Shown: one piece after another, positions 44,104-55,720 of the stretch
Numbering within the stretch: position 1 is the first letter of the stretch
Layout of the letters: the number at the start of each line of letters is the position of its first letter
DNA from: Zizania palustris
Lineage: Eukaryota > Streptophyta > Magnoliopsida > Poales > Poaceae
NCBI GenBank assembly: GCA_019279435.1
Contig: JAAALK010000285.1
Span: 72,322,866 to 72,386,865, forward strand
Length of the DNA stretch: 64,000 nt
Direction of reading: 5' to 3'
Made by a program: the position numbers and the translations under genes
The notes under the pieces: generated by a model
The model's input: the letters and a program-made list of their open reading frames with translations, nothing else
Databases searched by the model: none
Told to the model about the DNA's origin: nothing

Positions 44104-44966
44104 TATTTTTTTTTGAAAATTCAAATTTGGATTTTTAAGAAAAAGTGAAAAGTTTTTGGAAAGTTTGAAATTTAAAATAAATTTAGAAATTTTGGATTTC
44201 AAAGAAATAGCAGGCGAATAAACGGTGGTTTGGAAAATCAATAAATTTTGCATTCGCGTCGAAATTAGAAATTCCAAACATGAACACCAAACCAAGGTTA
44301 TTAATTCATTTTTGGGAATAGAAAAATAATTTTTAAAGTGATTTTAATGGAATTTAAACATGCAGTTAAAATGGGATTTTAATTTCGCGAACGAAAATAG
44401 AATGTTGATTCCTCCAGATTTTTGATTAGGAAATGATATAGATAGTTGGAAATGATGATTCAAATTCGATTGGAAAGAGGGTGGTTTAATTATTTTTTCA
44501 ATCAAAGTTATTTATTGGAATATTATGAGTTACTATTCTAGTTACAAATGCTTAATAAAAACCTAAATTGATTTGGTGCGGAAGAAATTTACTAGAAATT
44601 TCTCTAGCCGAATTTCATTTAGCTTTATATTATTTTTAATTGAAATGATTTATCATATATTTAATTCACGCAACATTCTTATTGAAATATATTTTATTAA
44701 TTAGTGTTAGAGTTTTGCAATGAGATGATATTGATTATATGTTATTTAATTCCTTTGCGCCAAAAATTCTAGAAAAAAATTAGGACGCAATTTAGAGCAA
44801 GGAGATTTTTTGGAAAATACTCCATCTACGATTTATTTTTAATAAATTTTTTAGGCCTATATTTTAGCTTTCTTATGTATTGATTTATATTGAATCCTTT
44901 TCTTGAAATTCAATTATTAATTACTTTATTTTATTTTTAACGCCTGATGAAAATCAGGGCGTTACA

Positions 44967-46460
44967 ATGTCTTTGACTGACAGTAGGAGCAGGTCGATCC
45001 TCATTGTCCGCTGGTGTGACGAAACACACTCTAGTCCGAACGGAGTACCACCGTAGATAGTCGTGGTATGTCGTAGGATTGTACTCGTCCTCCTCATCAC
45101 GCACATCATCAGCTGCATCGATCCATGTCTCCATCCATGGTTGTAGTAACACAAACCATGAGCTAGCACGACGTGACGTTATGCACCGGACTCTTCTGTG
45201 TCGTCCACAACGTCATGTCTGGCCAGCACAGCGAAGAGAGGCCATGAGGCGCCCATCGCTGGACGTCCTGCGCTATGAACAGGGTCAACTGAAAGTCCTA
45301 TACACGAAGGTGTTCCATCTGTATGGTGTAGTATGGGTACGACAGCTAGGTCTACCTGTGTGCCCAAGTGTACTACAGAAGAAGATATGCTAGTACATAA
45401 GTAATATAAAAAGTAATACATTGTGAAGGACAATGGAGACTCACCGGCCCCCAACACCAAAGGGATCCCATAGTAGATGATCGATGTCATCATTGTGTCC
45501 AACCATCATGTGTAGTGAAAGGTCAACCTGAGGCTGACCAAAACATGTCCTCTTGTAGGACCAAAGTTGTATTAATAATGAACATCCTATGACTAATCCG
45601 TGTGTAGTCCGTCGTCGACACCCATCACACAAACCTCGATTTGTGGCACAAAGCACAGCTGAGCCCTAGGAGTATTGCGGGACATCATCATCTAGCTCAT
45701 TGGCAATGGCTCAAGCAAAGGCCACAAGGTGTCTGTCCACGGTGTCATGATGAGTTTTCGTGAACATGACCTAACCGAAAAGAAATATAATGTAGGCCTC
45801 GAGATGACGGCTAACTAAGTATTCGTCAGCATCAGCTGCAAGGTGCTCCGCCTACGAAAGTGGAAACATTAGAAATTGACCTATACAAAATTAAAGTACT
45901 TATTACTTGTTGTAACTTAGTGCAATAACGTACCTGGTATTGACGCAACCAACTCTACATTGGCCCGTGTGCCGAATTGAAGTCCTGCAACATTTGTCCT
46001 TGAGGCAATATTGGGTGTACACTCGCGAAGCGTGCGAGCATGTATTCCCGCCATGTAGGGCCAACATCAAGTCCAACCACTAGTGTTCCCATCAATGGAA
46101 GCCCTAGAAACATGGATATGTCCTCTAGCATGATGGTCACCTCACCACATGGCATGTGAAACGTATGTGTCTCTGGCCTCCACCTGTCGACCCACGTAGA
46201 GATAAGAGCTTTGTCAAATCACAATCTGCTATCTCGGTCGACCAACTGCGCTAGAGGGAGTAAACCGGCAGCTCACAACCTATATGCAACTAGTTGTTAC
46301 TTTAGTGTTAAAAAACCAGAAATTGAAACACAACATTATGCACAATTAACAGACCTGCCAACCCATCGAGGATGAATGGTCTAGCAATGCATCGATACTC
46401 GGTTACGCAAAGAAGTAAGCTCATCATCATCACTAGGTGATGTCAGTACTCATGCCCTAT
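44967..46460 (-). pseudogene. plant mobile domain (MAIN-like) gene, N-terminal and core part
   Basis: On the minus strand a frame near 46200 reads RWRPETHTFHMPCGEVTIML followed by EDISMFLGLPL, the hallmark opening of the plant mobile domain (PF10536). Later pieces are GCSLLIQLWSYKR (45600-45560), the DPFGVGGR end, and MLLQPWMETW to YLRWYSVRTR (45152-45050), the usual PMD core end. Frames change several times and stops occur, so it is not functional. The solo LTR interrupts the gene right after TVSQRH. Cellular MAIN proteins act in gene silencing and meristem maintenance; transposon copies are of unknown use. The right side ends at the Ty3 element. Confidence 0.7.
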
Positions 46461-46560
46461 TGTAGCATCCCAAGAATTAAAAATTAACCGTATTTCCTTA
46501 CAAACTACTTACTACCTCGTCTTCCAGAGTTTTTACAAAAATTTCTCTCTTTTGTAGATG

Positions 46561-47380
46561 CCAGTTCATACCATGAGTGGGACTCTCTGTGATGAGGCTG
46601 GCTTCATTCACGAGCTCCGCATGCTGTCGACTTCCTTGGATTCAAGAACGAGCCCGCGTTCCATGGGATCTTTCCCGATGTGAACGAGAGCTACTGCGAT
46701 GTCATAGTCGTCATTTGTCCCTCCACTACACAGCCCACGTTCTACACCCACGAAGTCAGAGGACCTTCCTTCGTGGTGGCTAGCCAGCGCGCCGCTCTCC
46801 AAGCCCTCTTCGAGCTGTGGTTGGTCTACGACGGCTAGCTTCTCGACACCGCCTACCGCTTCATGCCTATGCGCACTCCAGGAAGTCATTGCAGCATCTA
46901 CGTCAGCACATTCTCCCAGCGCAACTCTGCCATCGCCCGCACCATGCGTCTCTTGGAGGCCATGGACAATCTTCACACGGAGGCCATCCTCGACACAGAT
47001 AGCAGCACGACACCATCGATTACTATCGCCACTCGTCGAAAAGCTTGAACCGCGAGAATGCCGACCTCCACCGCTAGGTTCAGCAGGGGCACCACTTGGC
47101 CGCCGAGGTAGAGGAGTTGAGGCGTCAGAACAAGCTCCTGCGCCAGGGCATCACCGACACCGCACAGCTACGTCGCCAGGTAGAGGAGCTACAGAAGGAC
47201 CTAGAGTAGGTCGCTCCCCTTGCGCCTCGCAAGCGGAAGTCACTCCGGATCCCTTCGGCCAGGACCAAGAGGATCTCCCGTAGTGCCCCTCTCGTCGGGC
47301 CCTCTAGCTCCACCACCCCTGCACCGACCGTCCCCGCTGAGCCGATGATCGAGGCCTCCCTCGAGCTATTTTATACATAG
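46561..47380 (+). pseudogene. extra ORF upstream of gag, degenerate copy
   Basis: It starts ATGCCAGTTCATAC right after CTTTTGTAG, just as in the first element. GFIHELRM, FKNEPAFHGIFPD, the RTPGSHCSIY segment and AMDNLHTEAILDTD match the 259-residue ORF of the first element, but in changing frames with several stops. The coiled-coil part (47040-47210) is recognisable. Confidence 0.72.
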
Positions 47381-47599
47381 TTTATGGTTGTTTGTTTTGA
47401 TTGTTTTGATTGTATTACCACTCATGCCGGATATAAGGCATGAGTGAAGACTAAATAAGAAATCAGAATGTATCAGCTTAAGACTTTTGAAAATTTAGAA
47501 ATAAAACTTAGTTGCATTCCCTCTGAAAGTATGTGTCTTCTTTGGAAACCTCACTTCAGGATGACCAATACCTAAGTATCTGATGCCCCTCAGAACGGG

Positions 47600-48725
47600 G
47601 GTGACAACAGGAATTTGCCTCAGTGGGGAGCGACGGGACAACGACAGGCCCCAATCGCCAACCACCCCACATTGGCTGAGATGATGGCCAATCAGAACCA
47701 ACTGATTGCTACGCTGCTAAACCAGATGCAGCAGCAACAGAATTAGATGCAGGAGCAGCAAGCTCAGCTCTTTTGTCTGCAACAACACCAGCTAGAGCCC
47801 CCACGACCAGCTACTCCGGCACCGGCACGGACCTCCCAATTGTCGGAATTCCTACGTGTCTGGCCTCCCATCTTCTCCAGCACCACCAACCAAATGGAGG
47901 CTGGTTATTGGCTGACAACCATAGGGAAGAAGCTGGATCTCCTGTCATGCTCCGAGCAGGAGAGAGTATCATTCGCTGCTCATCAACTCCAGGGTCCCGC
48001 CGTAGAGTGGTGGGACAATCTGCGCGAGACCATACCGGAGGGCCATGTCCACACTTAGGCAAAGTTCTCCGCCTTTTTCCGCGCCGCCCACGTCCCCGAT
48101 GGCATAATTGCCCAGAAGCAGCAGGAGTTCTGGGATATGCAACAAGGAAGCAGGTCCGTTACTAAATACCTGCATGAGTTCAACCAGCTAGCCCGGTATG
48201 CTCTGGAAGAAGTCCACACGGATACAACCCGGCAGTCCAAGTTTCTCCTGGGGGCTGAAGGACGAGCTTTCCCTTCAGCTGGTCTCCGGAGATTATGCCA
48301 ACTTACAGAAGTTGGTAAACAAAGCTATCATTCAAGAGACCGAGCAGAACAAGGTCGAACTGAAGAAGAAGAGGATGATCACCTTGCGCCAGAACCAGGG
48401 AATGGCGCAGAGGTCCGCGCTTCGCACCTCCCCCACCGGCGCCCCAGTATCACCCGCGCCCTGTCTACAGGCCAGCCCCACCCACCAACAATCTGGGAGT
48501 AGGACACCCTCGCCCCGCTCCTGCCGCACCAGCTGCTCCAACCGCCCCTGCCAAGAAAGCAGAGGTCTTGCACGACAAGCACGGCAATCCCGTTATCTGC
48601 ATTAACTACTGATAGGAGGGACATTACTCTCATCGATGTCCCCACCCCAAGCGTCCGCAAGGAGTCACGGCCAATCCTGCTGTCCGTGCTCGCGTCAACC
48701 ACGTCTCTGCCGAAGAAGCCTAGGC
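47600..48725 (+). pseudogene. Ty3 gag of the second element
   Basis: The open pieces are 47747-48058 (SQLSEFLRVWPPIFSSTTN, AVEWWDNLRE), 48060-48240 (YLHEFNQLARYALEEVHTD) and 48246-48605 (LVNKAIIQETEQNKVELKKK). A degenerate zinc knuckle lies near 48600-48650 (CINY, two stops, EGHYSHRCPH). Several stops and at least one frameshift make it non-functional. Confidence 0.82.
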
Positions 48726-48741
48726 TGCACCGAAGATAGTC

Positions 48742-49080
48742 ATGGGTAAGTTTACAGTAAATTCCGCACCTGCAGTGGTTTTATTTGACACTGGAGCTAC
48801 GCATTCATTCATTTCAACAAGTTTTGTGGAAACTTATAACCTGAATAAATGCGAATTAGCAAGACCAATACTGATAGCCACCCCAGGCAAATAGACCCAA
48901 GCCCGCTCTTTTAGTCCGAGGGTATGGGTAGATATCCAAGGCACCATATTCTGGGCCGACCCCATTCTGATAGAATGCCAAGGTTTGGACCTGATTTTAG
49001 GAATGGATTGACTCAACAAACACCAAGGAGTGATAAGATGTGCCCGAAGGCAAGTGACCGTGACCAGTGAAGAAGGGTCT
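48742..49080 (+). pseudogene. Ty3 protease of the second element
   Basis: The active site FDTGATHSF is near 48788, and GLDLILGMD near 48985 is followed by a TGA where tryptophan is usual; another stop lies near 48891. It runs into RT without a gap. Confidence 0.8.
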
Positions 49081-50085
49081 GTCGTCACATTTCAGATGCC
49101 AAGTCAGAAGCCCGGTAGACCCCGTTTGCACCAGATTACCTTGGAAGAAATACCGGTGGTTTGTGAGTACCCGGATGTCTTTCCGGAGGATTTACCAAGG
49201 ATGCCACCCAAGAGGGACATTGAGTTTAGGATCGATCTAGTGCCCGGAACCACTCCCATTTACAAGCAACCCTATCGGATGGCCGCCAACGAGCTAGCAG
49301 AAATGAAGCAGCAGCTAGAATACCTTGAGAGAAAGGGATACATCAGACCCAGCACATCCCCGTGGGGAGCCCCCGTCATCTTCGTCGAGAAGAAGGAAGA
49401 CAAGGCTAAGCGTATGTGCGTGGATTATCGAGCCTTGAATGAGGTAACCATCAAGAACAAGTACCGTCTACCTAGGATCGACGATCTGTTCGATCAGCTG
49501 AAAGGAGCCACAATGTTCTCCAAGATCGACCTCCGGTCCGGTTATCATCAGCTGAGGATTCGAGAGCAAGACATACCTAAGACAACATTCACCTCCCGTT
49601 ATGGACTTTATGAGTGCACCGTCATGTCTTTTGGATTGACCAATGCCCCGGCATGCTTCATGAATATGATGAATAAGGTGTTCATGGAATATTTGGACAA
49701 ATTCATCGTGGTATTTATAGATGATATCCTCATCTATTCCAAGAACAAAGAAGAGCACGAGACCCACATCCGGTTGACCCTAGGAAAACTCAAGGAGCAT
49801 CAGCTTTATGCCAAGTACAGCAAGTGCAAGTTCTGGACGGTGGAAGTAAAGTTCCTAGGGCACATTATCTCAGCACAAGGTATCGTGGTAAACCCTGCCA
49901 CCGTGGGAGCAGTTACAGATTGGCTACCACCCACCAACGTATCTGAGATACGAAGTTTTCTGGGCTTCGCAGGTTACTACCAACAGTTTATTAAGAATTT
50001 CTCCAAGATAGCCAAGCCTATGACCAAGTTGTTCCAGAAGGGAGAGAAGTTTGAATGGACTCCAAAATGCGAGGAGAGTTTTTGA
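49030..50085 (+). CDS. Ty3 reverse transcriptase of the second element
   Basis: A 351-codon open frame holds the complete RT domain: CVDYRALNEVTIKNKY, FSKIDLRSGYHQLRI, MSFGLTNAPACF, the catalytic FIDDILIYS and KFLGHIIS. Both catalytic aspartates are present, unlike the first element. The frame ends at 50085 by a shift before RNase H, so no full polyprotein can be made. Confidence 0.88.
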   Translation: MIRCARRQVTVTSEEGSVVTFQMPSQKPGRPRLHQITLEEIPVVCEYPDVFPEDLPRMPPKRDIEFRIDLVPGTTPIYKQPYRMAANELAEMKQQLEYLERKGYIRPSTSPWGAPVIFVEKKEDKAKRMCVDYRALNEVTIKNKYRLPRIDDLFDQLKGATMFSKIDLRSGYHQLRIREQDIPKTTFTSRYGLYECTVMSFGLTNAPACFMNMMNKVFMEYLDKFIVVFIDDILIYSKNKEEHETHIRLTLGKLKEHQLYAKYSKCKFWTVEVKFLGHIISAQGIVVNPATVGAVTDWLPPTNVSEIRSFLGFAGYYQQFIKNFSKIAKPMTKLFQKGEKFEWTPKCEESF

Positions 50086-50641
50086 GACCCTCAAGACACA
50101 GTTAGTGTCAGCACCCATACTAACCTTACCGGATATAAGGAAGGACTTCCATGTCTATTGCGACGCATCCTGTCAGGGTTTGGGTTGTGTTCTTATGCAA
50201 GACAGAAAGGTTGTCTCTTACGCCTCTCGGCAATTGAGACCGCATGAGCTGAACTACCCCACCCACGACCTAGAATTAGCTGCTGTAGTGCACGCTCTGA
50301 AGATATGGAGGCATTACTTGGTTGGAAACCGATGTGAAGTTTTCACGGACCACAAGAGTATGAAGTACATTTTCACACAGCCAGATATCAACCTTAGGCA
50401 AAGGCGATGGCTTGAATTGATAAAGGATTATGACCTAGGCATTCATTACCATCCCGACAAAGCAAACATGGTGGCTGATGCGTTGAGTCATAAAGGATAT
50501 TGTACCGCCATCATGGTTCAAGATCACGCGCCTTTGCTGTATAAGGAGATGGGGAAGCTAAACCTCGGGATAACCACGAGAGCCTATTTAGCCACCCTTG
50601 AGGCCAGACCAGTCCTGTTGGAGCAGATCTGTGAAGCTTAG
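50086..50641 (+). pseudogene. Ty3 RNase H of the second element
   Basis: It is in a different frame from RT (frameshift near 50075-50085). CDASCQGLGCVLMQ, SYASRQLRPHE, TDHKSMKYIF and DALSHK are recognisable; the last is normally DALSRK. It ends at a TAG at 50639-50641. Confidence 0.84.
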
Positions 50642-51533
50642 TTGGAATACCCGGATATAGCAACGATTAAAAGAACATGAGGCAGGGCAAGGCCCCAGGA
50701 TTTTCAGAAGATGAGAATGGCACCGTATGGTTCAGAACCAGGATCTGTGTGCCCGATAAACCGAAGATAAAGACCCTTATTCTAAGATAAGCCCATGACA
50801 CTCTATACTCCATTCACCCCGGGAGTACAAAAATGTACCAAGACTTTAAGGAAGGTTATTGGTGGGTCAGTATGAAGAAAGAGATTGCTCAGTTCATAGC
50901 AGAATGTGACACCTGCCGACGAGTGAAGGAAGAGCATCAAAGACTAGCAGGGTTGTCACAGCCCCTTAAAGTGCCTGAATGGAAATGAGAAGAGATCGGT
51001 ATGGACTTCATCATCGGACTCCCAAAGACCCAAGTCGGTTATGACTCCATATGGGTAATCATCGATCGGCTAATGAAGGTAGCTCACTTCATAGCCGTCA
51101 AGATGACCTATAGTGGCCCTAAACTAGCAGAGTTGTACATGGCCCGCATAGTATGTCTTCATGGAGTGCCCAAAAAGATAGTCTCCGATAGAGGGAGCCA
51201 GTTCATGTCTCGGTTCTGGAAAAACCTTCAAGAGGAAATGGGGACGAGACTGAACATTAGCACAACATACCACCCCAAGACGGATGGACAGATTGAGAGG
51301 GTGAATCAGATATTGGAGGATATGCTCCGGGCATGTGCCCTAGTACTTTGGAGGAACTTAGGACAAGAGTTTGCCGTATGCCGAGTTCTCGTACAATAAC
51401 AGCTATCAGGCCAGCATTCAGATGTCCCCATTTGAAGCCTTATATGGACGCAAGTGCAGAACACTTTTACTTTGGGATCAGACCGGTGAGTCCCAAGTTT
51501 TTGGAACTGGACATCCTCAGCGAAGCTGAGGAG
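50642..51533 (+). pseudogene. Ty3 integrase of the second element, cut by the gap
   Basis: The zinc-binding part (HPGSTKMYQ, CDTCRRVK near 50910) and the core with MDFIIGLPKTQ (51001), SDRGSQF (51190) and GQIERVNQ (51290) are present. A frameshift near 51345-51400 moves the MSPFEALYGRKC segment to another frame. The sequence stops at the N run. The D, D and E residues are intact. Confidence 0.82.
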
Positions 51534-51633
51534 NNNNNNNNNNNNNNNNNNNNNNNNNNNNNNNNNNNNNNNNNNNNNNNNNNNNNNNNNNNNNNNNNNN
51601 NNNNNNNNNNNNNNNNNNNNNNNNNNNNNNNNN
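51534..51633. other. assembly gap (100 N)
   Basis: Exactly 100 N, a conventional placeholder for a gap of unknown size. It separates a plus-strand Ty3 element from a minus-strand CACTA element, so both lose an end here. Confidence 0.98.
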
Positions 51634-52698
51634 ATGGGCTAGGTCAAATGATTTCCACTGCCTAGCATCCGCAGGGTGCCGAAGTTTTCCATCCTTCTTT
51701 TGCCCAGCGAAATTCCATATTAATAGTTTAGCATCTCTAGGATTAGAGAACATATGTTTCAAGCGATCAATCACCGGTAGGTACCACATTACTAAGGCTG
51801 GAACTTTCCTCTCCATCTTATATCCATAATCTGCAATAACATTCATCTTCCTCTTTTGTAACCTCTTTTTCTTCTTCCGGTGGTCATTGTAGTTCTACAC
51901 ACAGTCATTTACAGGTTGTATCAACTTCTGTTGCACTGTGGACAAACTCTCTAACAATTTATACTCTTGTCTATAGGATACAAGTGGTTCAGGCATGCAT
52001 GAATCTTCTGAACGCCAAAGTCAACGGACAAATCATCTTTTTTTCTTGGTACGTATCAGATGGCAGACCATTGGGTTTCGACAAAACCTTTTTTAGAGAT
52101 GCAAAAGATCTGAAAAACTTGTGTCAAACCATCCATTGCTGGCCTTCAGTTTCATAAGCTCAAGAGTTGTGTACAACACAGTATACTGCTTATCACAACC
52201 GTGACGTTCCTCATAAAGAAGGTTTTTCGATGCTTTGTCAAGTGCTTCAAAGTTATCGTAGCCTTTCGTTGTAGTTCTCTGCAATAGCACTTCAGGCACA
52301 ACATTTCACATCAGTTCCTCCACATCAAAGGTGTCATCATCATCATGTCGATCAACATAATGTGTTATGTTAGATGTATGATCACAACCTCTTCTACGTT
52401 GATGGGCATCTTGTGGCACATCAGAATCATCAGGAGGGTTTTCACCCATTTCACCGTGTTTCGTCCATATATAGTAGTTCTTCACGAAGCCATTTTTAAA
52501 CAAGTGAAATCGTATGGTTTCACGATCTGAACACGGATACATCGCTTCGTTCTTACAAACTTTACAAGGACAATATATTGCCGCTTCACTCTGACGGGAA
52601 GCATATTGTGCAGCAGCTTCAGTAAATTCAGTTACTCTATTAAAATATGCCACCACATCTCCGTCGTTGGATGAGTACATCCAAGACCTGTGCTCCAT
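51634..52698 (-). pseudogene. CACTA TNP2-type transposase, N-terminal part
   Basis: It starts MEHRSWMYSSNDGDVV at 52698 and carries the transposase-associated domain (CPCKVCKN, HLFKNGFVKNYYIWTKHGE). A TGA at 52308-52306 interrupts the frame, then come LLQRTTTKGYDNFEALDKAS and ELMKLKASNGW with FDTSFSDLL. Frameshifts follow before VPALVMWYLPVIDRLKHMF and HPADARQWKSFD (51780-51640). These are standard TNP2 blocks preceding the catalytic core, which would lie in the gap. Broken by stops; the family call is firm. Confidence 0.85.
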
Positions 52699-53494
52699 CT
52701 AAAACATATTATTTTAAAAAATATTAATAAAAGGCTACATATTCATTATTATTAATCTTAGTAATTTACAAATTTAAAATATATTGATTTCTCTCTCGTA
52801 ACAACATTAATTAAAAATACTTTAATTGAAACTACGTAAACCTTGTTAATTATAAAGGAGTAATAGTATTAACTAGAATGAAAAATTTATTAAATAAATT
52901 AACTACATTGGTTTCTCTCTCCAAACAACACAGATCTAGATCTATAATCATAAATAAAATTAAAAAAGAGATTAAAATGAGGTAAAAATGTATACAAGTG
53001 ATGAATATAATTGTGAGGGTATTATTTGTTCATTTTGGAGAAATAAACACTACCAATGGAAGAATATTTTAAAATTTCTATGCACAAACCCTAGATTAGT
53101 AAAACATTAATAACTCATTATATACTTGATTAAAGACAAAATAAACGTGATATTCGGCATGGATTTACCTCTTATAACGAAATCCTTGAAAAGAAACGAA
53201 AACAAAGCCTCCCCTCAACTTTCTAGATTTTTGTCGCCATTGTACGACTATAATTGCGAACTCCCGTAGCCTCAGGCTCGGGGAGGAAGAAGCTGTGTAT
53301 TTATAGATGCAAAAGAAGTGGTGGTCGCCTATGATGTCATCATGACATTAGTGGCGCACAACGTAGCACTGGCGGCCAGCACTAGCGCCCGCCACTACTA
53401 TTAGTACACTAGTGGCGGTCGGTGCTGTGCCTCTAATGGACCGCCACTACAGTGAAGACGCACAATGCCACTGCAGACTATTTTTGTAGTAGTG
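51634..53494 (-). mobile_element. CACTA transposon, 5' end with TNP2 transposase
   Basis: The right end is TTTTTGTAGTAGTG (53481-53494), complement of CACTACTACAAAAA. Subterminal GTGGCGG/CCGCCAC blocks fill 53350-53465 and are shared with the MITE at 10558. The transposase gene reads leftward from about 52698 into the gap. 52699-53340 is AT-rich leader or intron with no ORF. The other end is not present. Confidence 0.85.
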
Positions 53495-53744
53495 ATATGT
53501 TATTTTGGTAATTCAATAAATGCAACTCTAGTAAGTAAGCCTCTCCTACAAGATATCTCAGTAGATTTATCCTTTGAGATTCTATTATATGCCTGCACAA
53601 TAAATAATGTGATCATCAATAAAAAGTTGGTGGTAAGTTATTTGCACATGTTGGTGACTACCTATATCCTCTATGCAGATCGCCTTGTCTAACTAGATTT
53701 TGATTAAATTTTATTCTTATAGTACTTTTGAAGGTAGTACTGTG

Positions 53745-54422
53745 TGTTGGCATAAAAGATTACAGTAAAAGGTTTGAATAACTTGAGGAACAACACTTAG
53801 CTAAAGGAAATGTTTTGAGTCCAAACAAAGCCTCTGAATTGGATAATAACTCTAACTGGGCTCTAAGTATGTGATTGCTTGAATCTAAATCCCCGTTACA
53901 GTGGAAGAAGGGGGTATTTATAGGGGGAGATCTACAAGGAAAATTCCCCTTTACCCTCTAGTTACAACCATCATAACGGACTCTATTCACTAGAACCCAT
54001 AGGGGTACGATGATACAAACCCATACAGATGCTCAGATAAGGCAAACGTCCCATCTGAGTGATGGTGCATGTCTTGACCAAATGGGAGCCTCGTCATGAC
54101 ATGATATCTTCATAAAGCGAACATCTTGTCCAATAGACAACGCCTGGTACTATAATCGTCACGAACCATTTGGTGGCACCCCTTCAAAGCGGAGTCCCGA
54201 GGGGCCTTATGGAAGACCCCCATTACGGCCACCATCGGAGTGCCAGCGAGGGGTTCGAATCCATCTAAGGGTCTTCGCCTAGGGAGGGGGTACCGTGCGC
54301 TTTAGAGCCTCTACTTCGGAGCATTGTAGCAGCTCCAAGAGGCTTCGCATGTGCAGACTCTAAAACTATCTTCAGAGTCCTTGTTCTAATTATTTTATGC
54401 TAACAGAATTATTCCTCCAACA
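53745..54422 (-). mobile_element. solo LTR (678 bp), family not identified
   Basis: The ends read TGTTGG and CCAACA, flanked by CTGTG on both sides (53740-53744 and 54423-54427). On the minus strand a TATA box CTATAAATACCCC is near 53924-53912, so the LTR is in minus orientation, starting TGTTGGAGGAATAATTC. Confidence 0.85.
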
Positions 54423-55720
54423 CTGTGAGATGTACATCACACCTCACCTACACCAGTAGACCACTGAGATTGAAGTGGCAACAATGGGATCTGAGGCTGT
54501 TCCAATTGTGGTGCATAAATCTACCGATGAATGATGCTAGCTAACATGTTAGAAGTTGGTGCAATTGAGGTTGTCATGTATGTCAATATCAACAATGGCA
54601 CAATTGATGTTGTCATGTATGTGGTGTACATCTGGGGTATGATGTTTTTCTATCCATCTTACTTTTTACACAGATAATCATTGTGGATATTATATTTACT
54701 CATTTTTCATCAGGGAGAATGAGTACTAGGTGACAATAAAGCAGCTGCAAAATTAGACATGTATATCCTTAAGCAATTCATGGCGGGTAGACAGAAAAAA
54801 ATCTCCATAGGACACTATTCAAGCTCTTATGAAATTTAGAAGTCAGCTAGAAGTTAGCTAAAAGTTAGAATATAGGGAATGTGGCTCTTATGGAACTTTG
54901 TTTTAGCCATATAGTTTCTTCGAGATAATGAGTTACAATTTAATATGTGATATTAATTTAGTTAGGAATCTCTTATGTTCATTTTGTAATGAATTAGTTT
55001 GTGACAGGCTTTGGATGTTAGATATGTTGGCTACAAAATCCTGATTTTGATTCAGGATGCAGCCTAAAAACTATTATTTTTTCAAAATAACCATAATATT
55101 AGTAATAGGTAACAATAATCAACTGTCACTAAAGGACCCTTTTGTGATGGGTGACATTATCAACACATCATTATAAAGTAATAATAGGTGAGCCGATAGG
55201 CCCCTTTTATTGATGGGTAAATACTATCACCTATCACTAAAGGTTGACCCTTTAGTGACAGGTAAACACCCATCACTAGGGGTGAAAGTGGTTCGGATAG
55301 TTTTCGACCATATCCAGAAAAACGGATTCGAATTTGGATTTTTTTGATTCGGATACAGATTTTTCGGATACAGGATTCAGATTTGGATATTTTTTCGGAT
55401 ACGGAAATGAATATGATCTGCCTCATATCTATCGGATTCAGATATAGATTCGGATAACCTGGATAGTTCTTATCCGGATATCCGGCCCATTAAAATGTAG
55501 GCCTAGTGGGCACACTACAGGCCTGCAGGCCAGCACAAGTGCTGACAACCCATGAGGAGATTAGAAATAAAAAAATATTTTTTTTAAAAAAACGTTTTTT
55601 TAAAAAATAAAGAAGATTTTTTTAAAAAATATATATTTTTATAAATGGGATAAATTTTTATAATTTTAAACAGAGAAAAATTTTTAACAGATAAAATAAA
55701 AAAAGATTTTTTTAGTTCTT

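Larger units (their letters stand above)
40328..44966 (-). mobile_element. 4.6-kb solo LTR of a Tekay-related family
   Basis: The ends are TGTAACACCCC (40328) and GGGCGTTACA (44966), with ATGTC(T) on both sides (40322-40327 and 44967-44972) and no PBS, gag or pol, so it is a solo LTR. Comparison with the 5556-8955 LTR shows the same orientation: the end at 40328 is the inner (U5) end. A TATA box TATAAAAG on the minus strand (43232-43225) is followed by a leader and a donor-like CTGGTGAGG (43036-43028) with no internal ATG, so a spliced leader is possible. It carries a hAT MITE and purine-only tracts. It breaks the PMD gene in an exon. Confidence 0.9.
30188..46460. mobile_element. remnant of an element with zinc-finger and plant-mobile-domain genes
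   Basis: After removing LARD-1 (31424-38096) and the solo LTR (40328-44966), 30188-46460 is continuous. It holds a plus-strand zinc-finger gene, a minus-strand zinc-finger gene and a minus-strand plant-mobile-domain (PMD, MAIN-like) gene. PMD genes in grasses often ride on transposons. The left border is inferred from AT-rich sequence near 30188 and the right side is cut by a Ty3 element at 46461. I saw no terminal inverted repeats, so the class is open. Confidence 0.5.
46461..51533 (+). mobile_element. second Tekay-like Ty3 element, 5' LTR nearly absent, 3' side lost in gap
   Basis: It begins TGTAGCATCCCAAG at 46461, close to the LTR start of the first element (TGTAACACCCCAA), yet within 100 bases it reaches the extra ORF, so nearly all of the 5' LTR and the PBS are missing. 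Then follow the extra ORF, gag, protease, RT, RNase H and integrase in the plus orientation up to the N run. The gene content matches the first element, but the sequences are clearly diverged. Confidence 0.82.

Noticed and set aside
43797..44138. Lys/Glu/Arg-rich 113-codon ORF
   Set aside because: Translation of a purine-only tract.
51333..51846. ORFs running through the N run
   Set aside because: Artefact of translating N; only the parts outside the gap are used.
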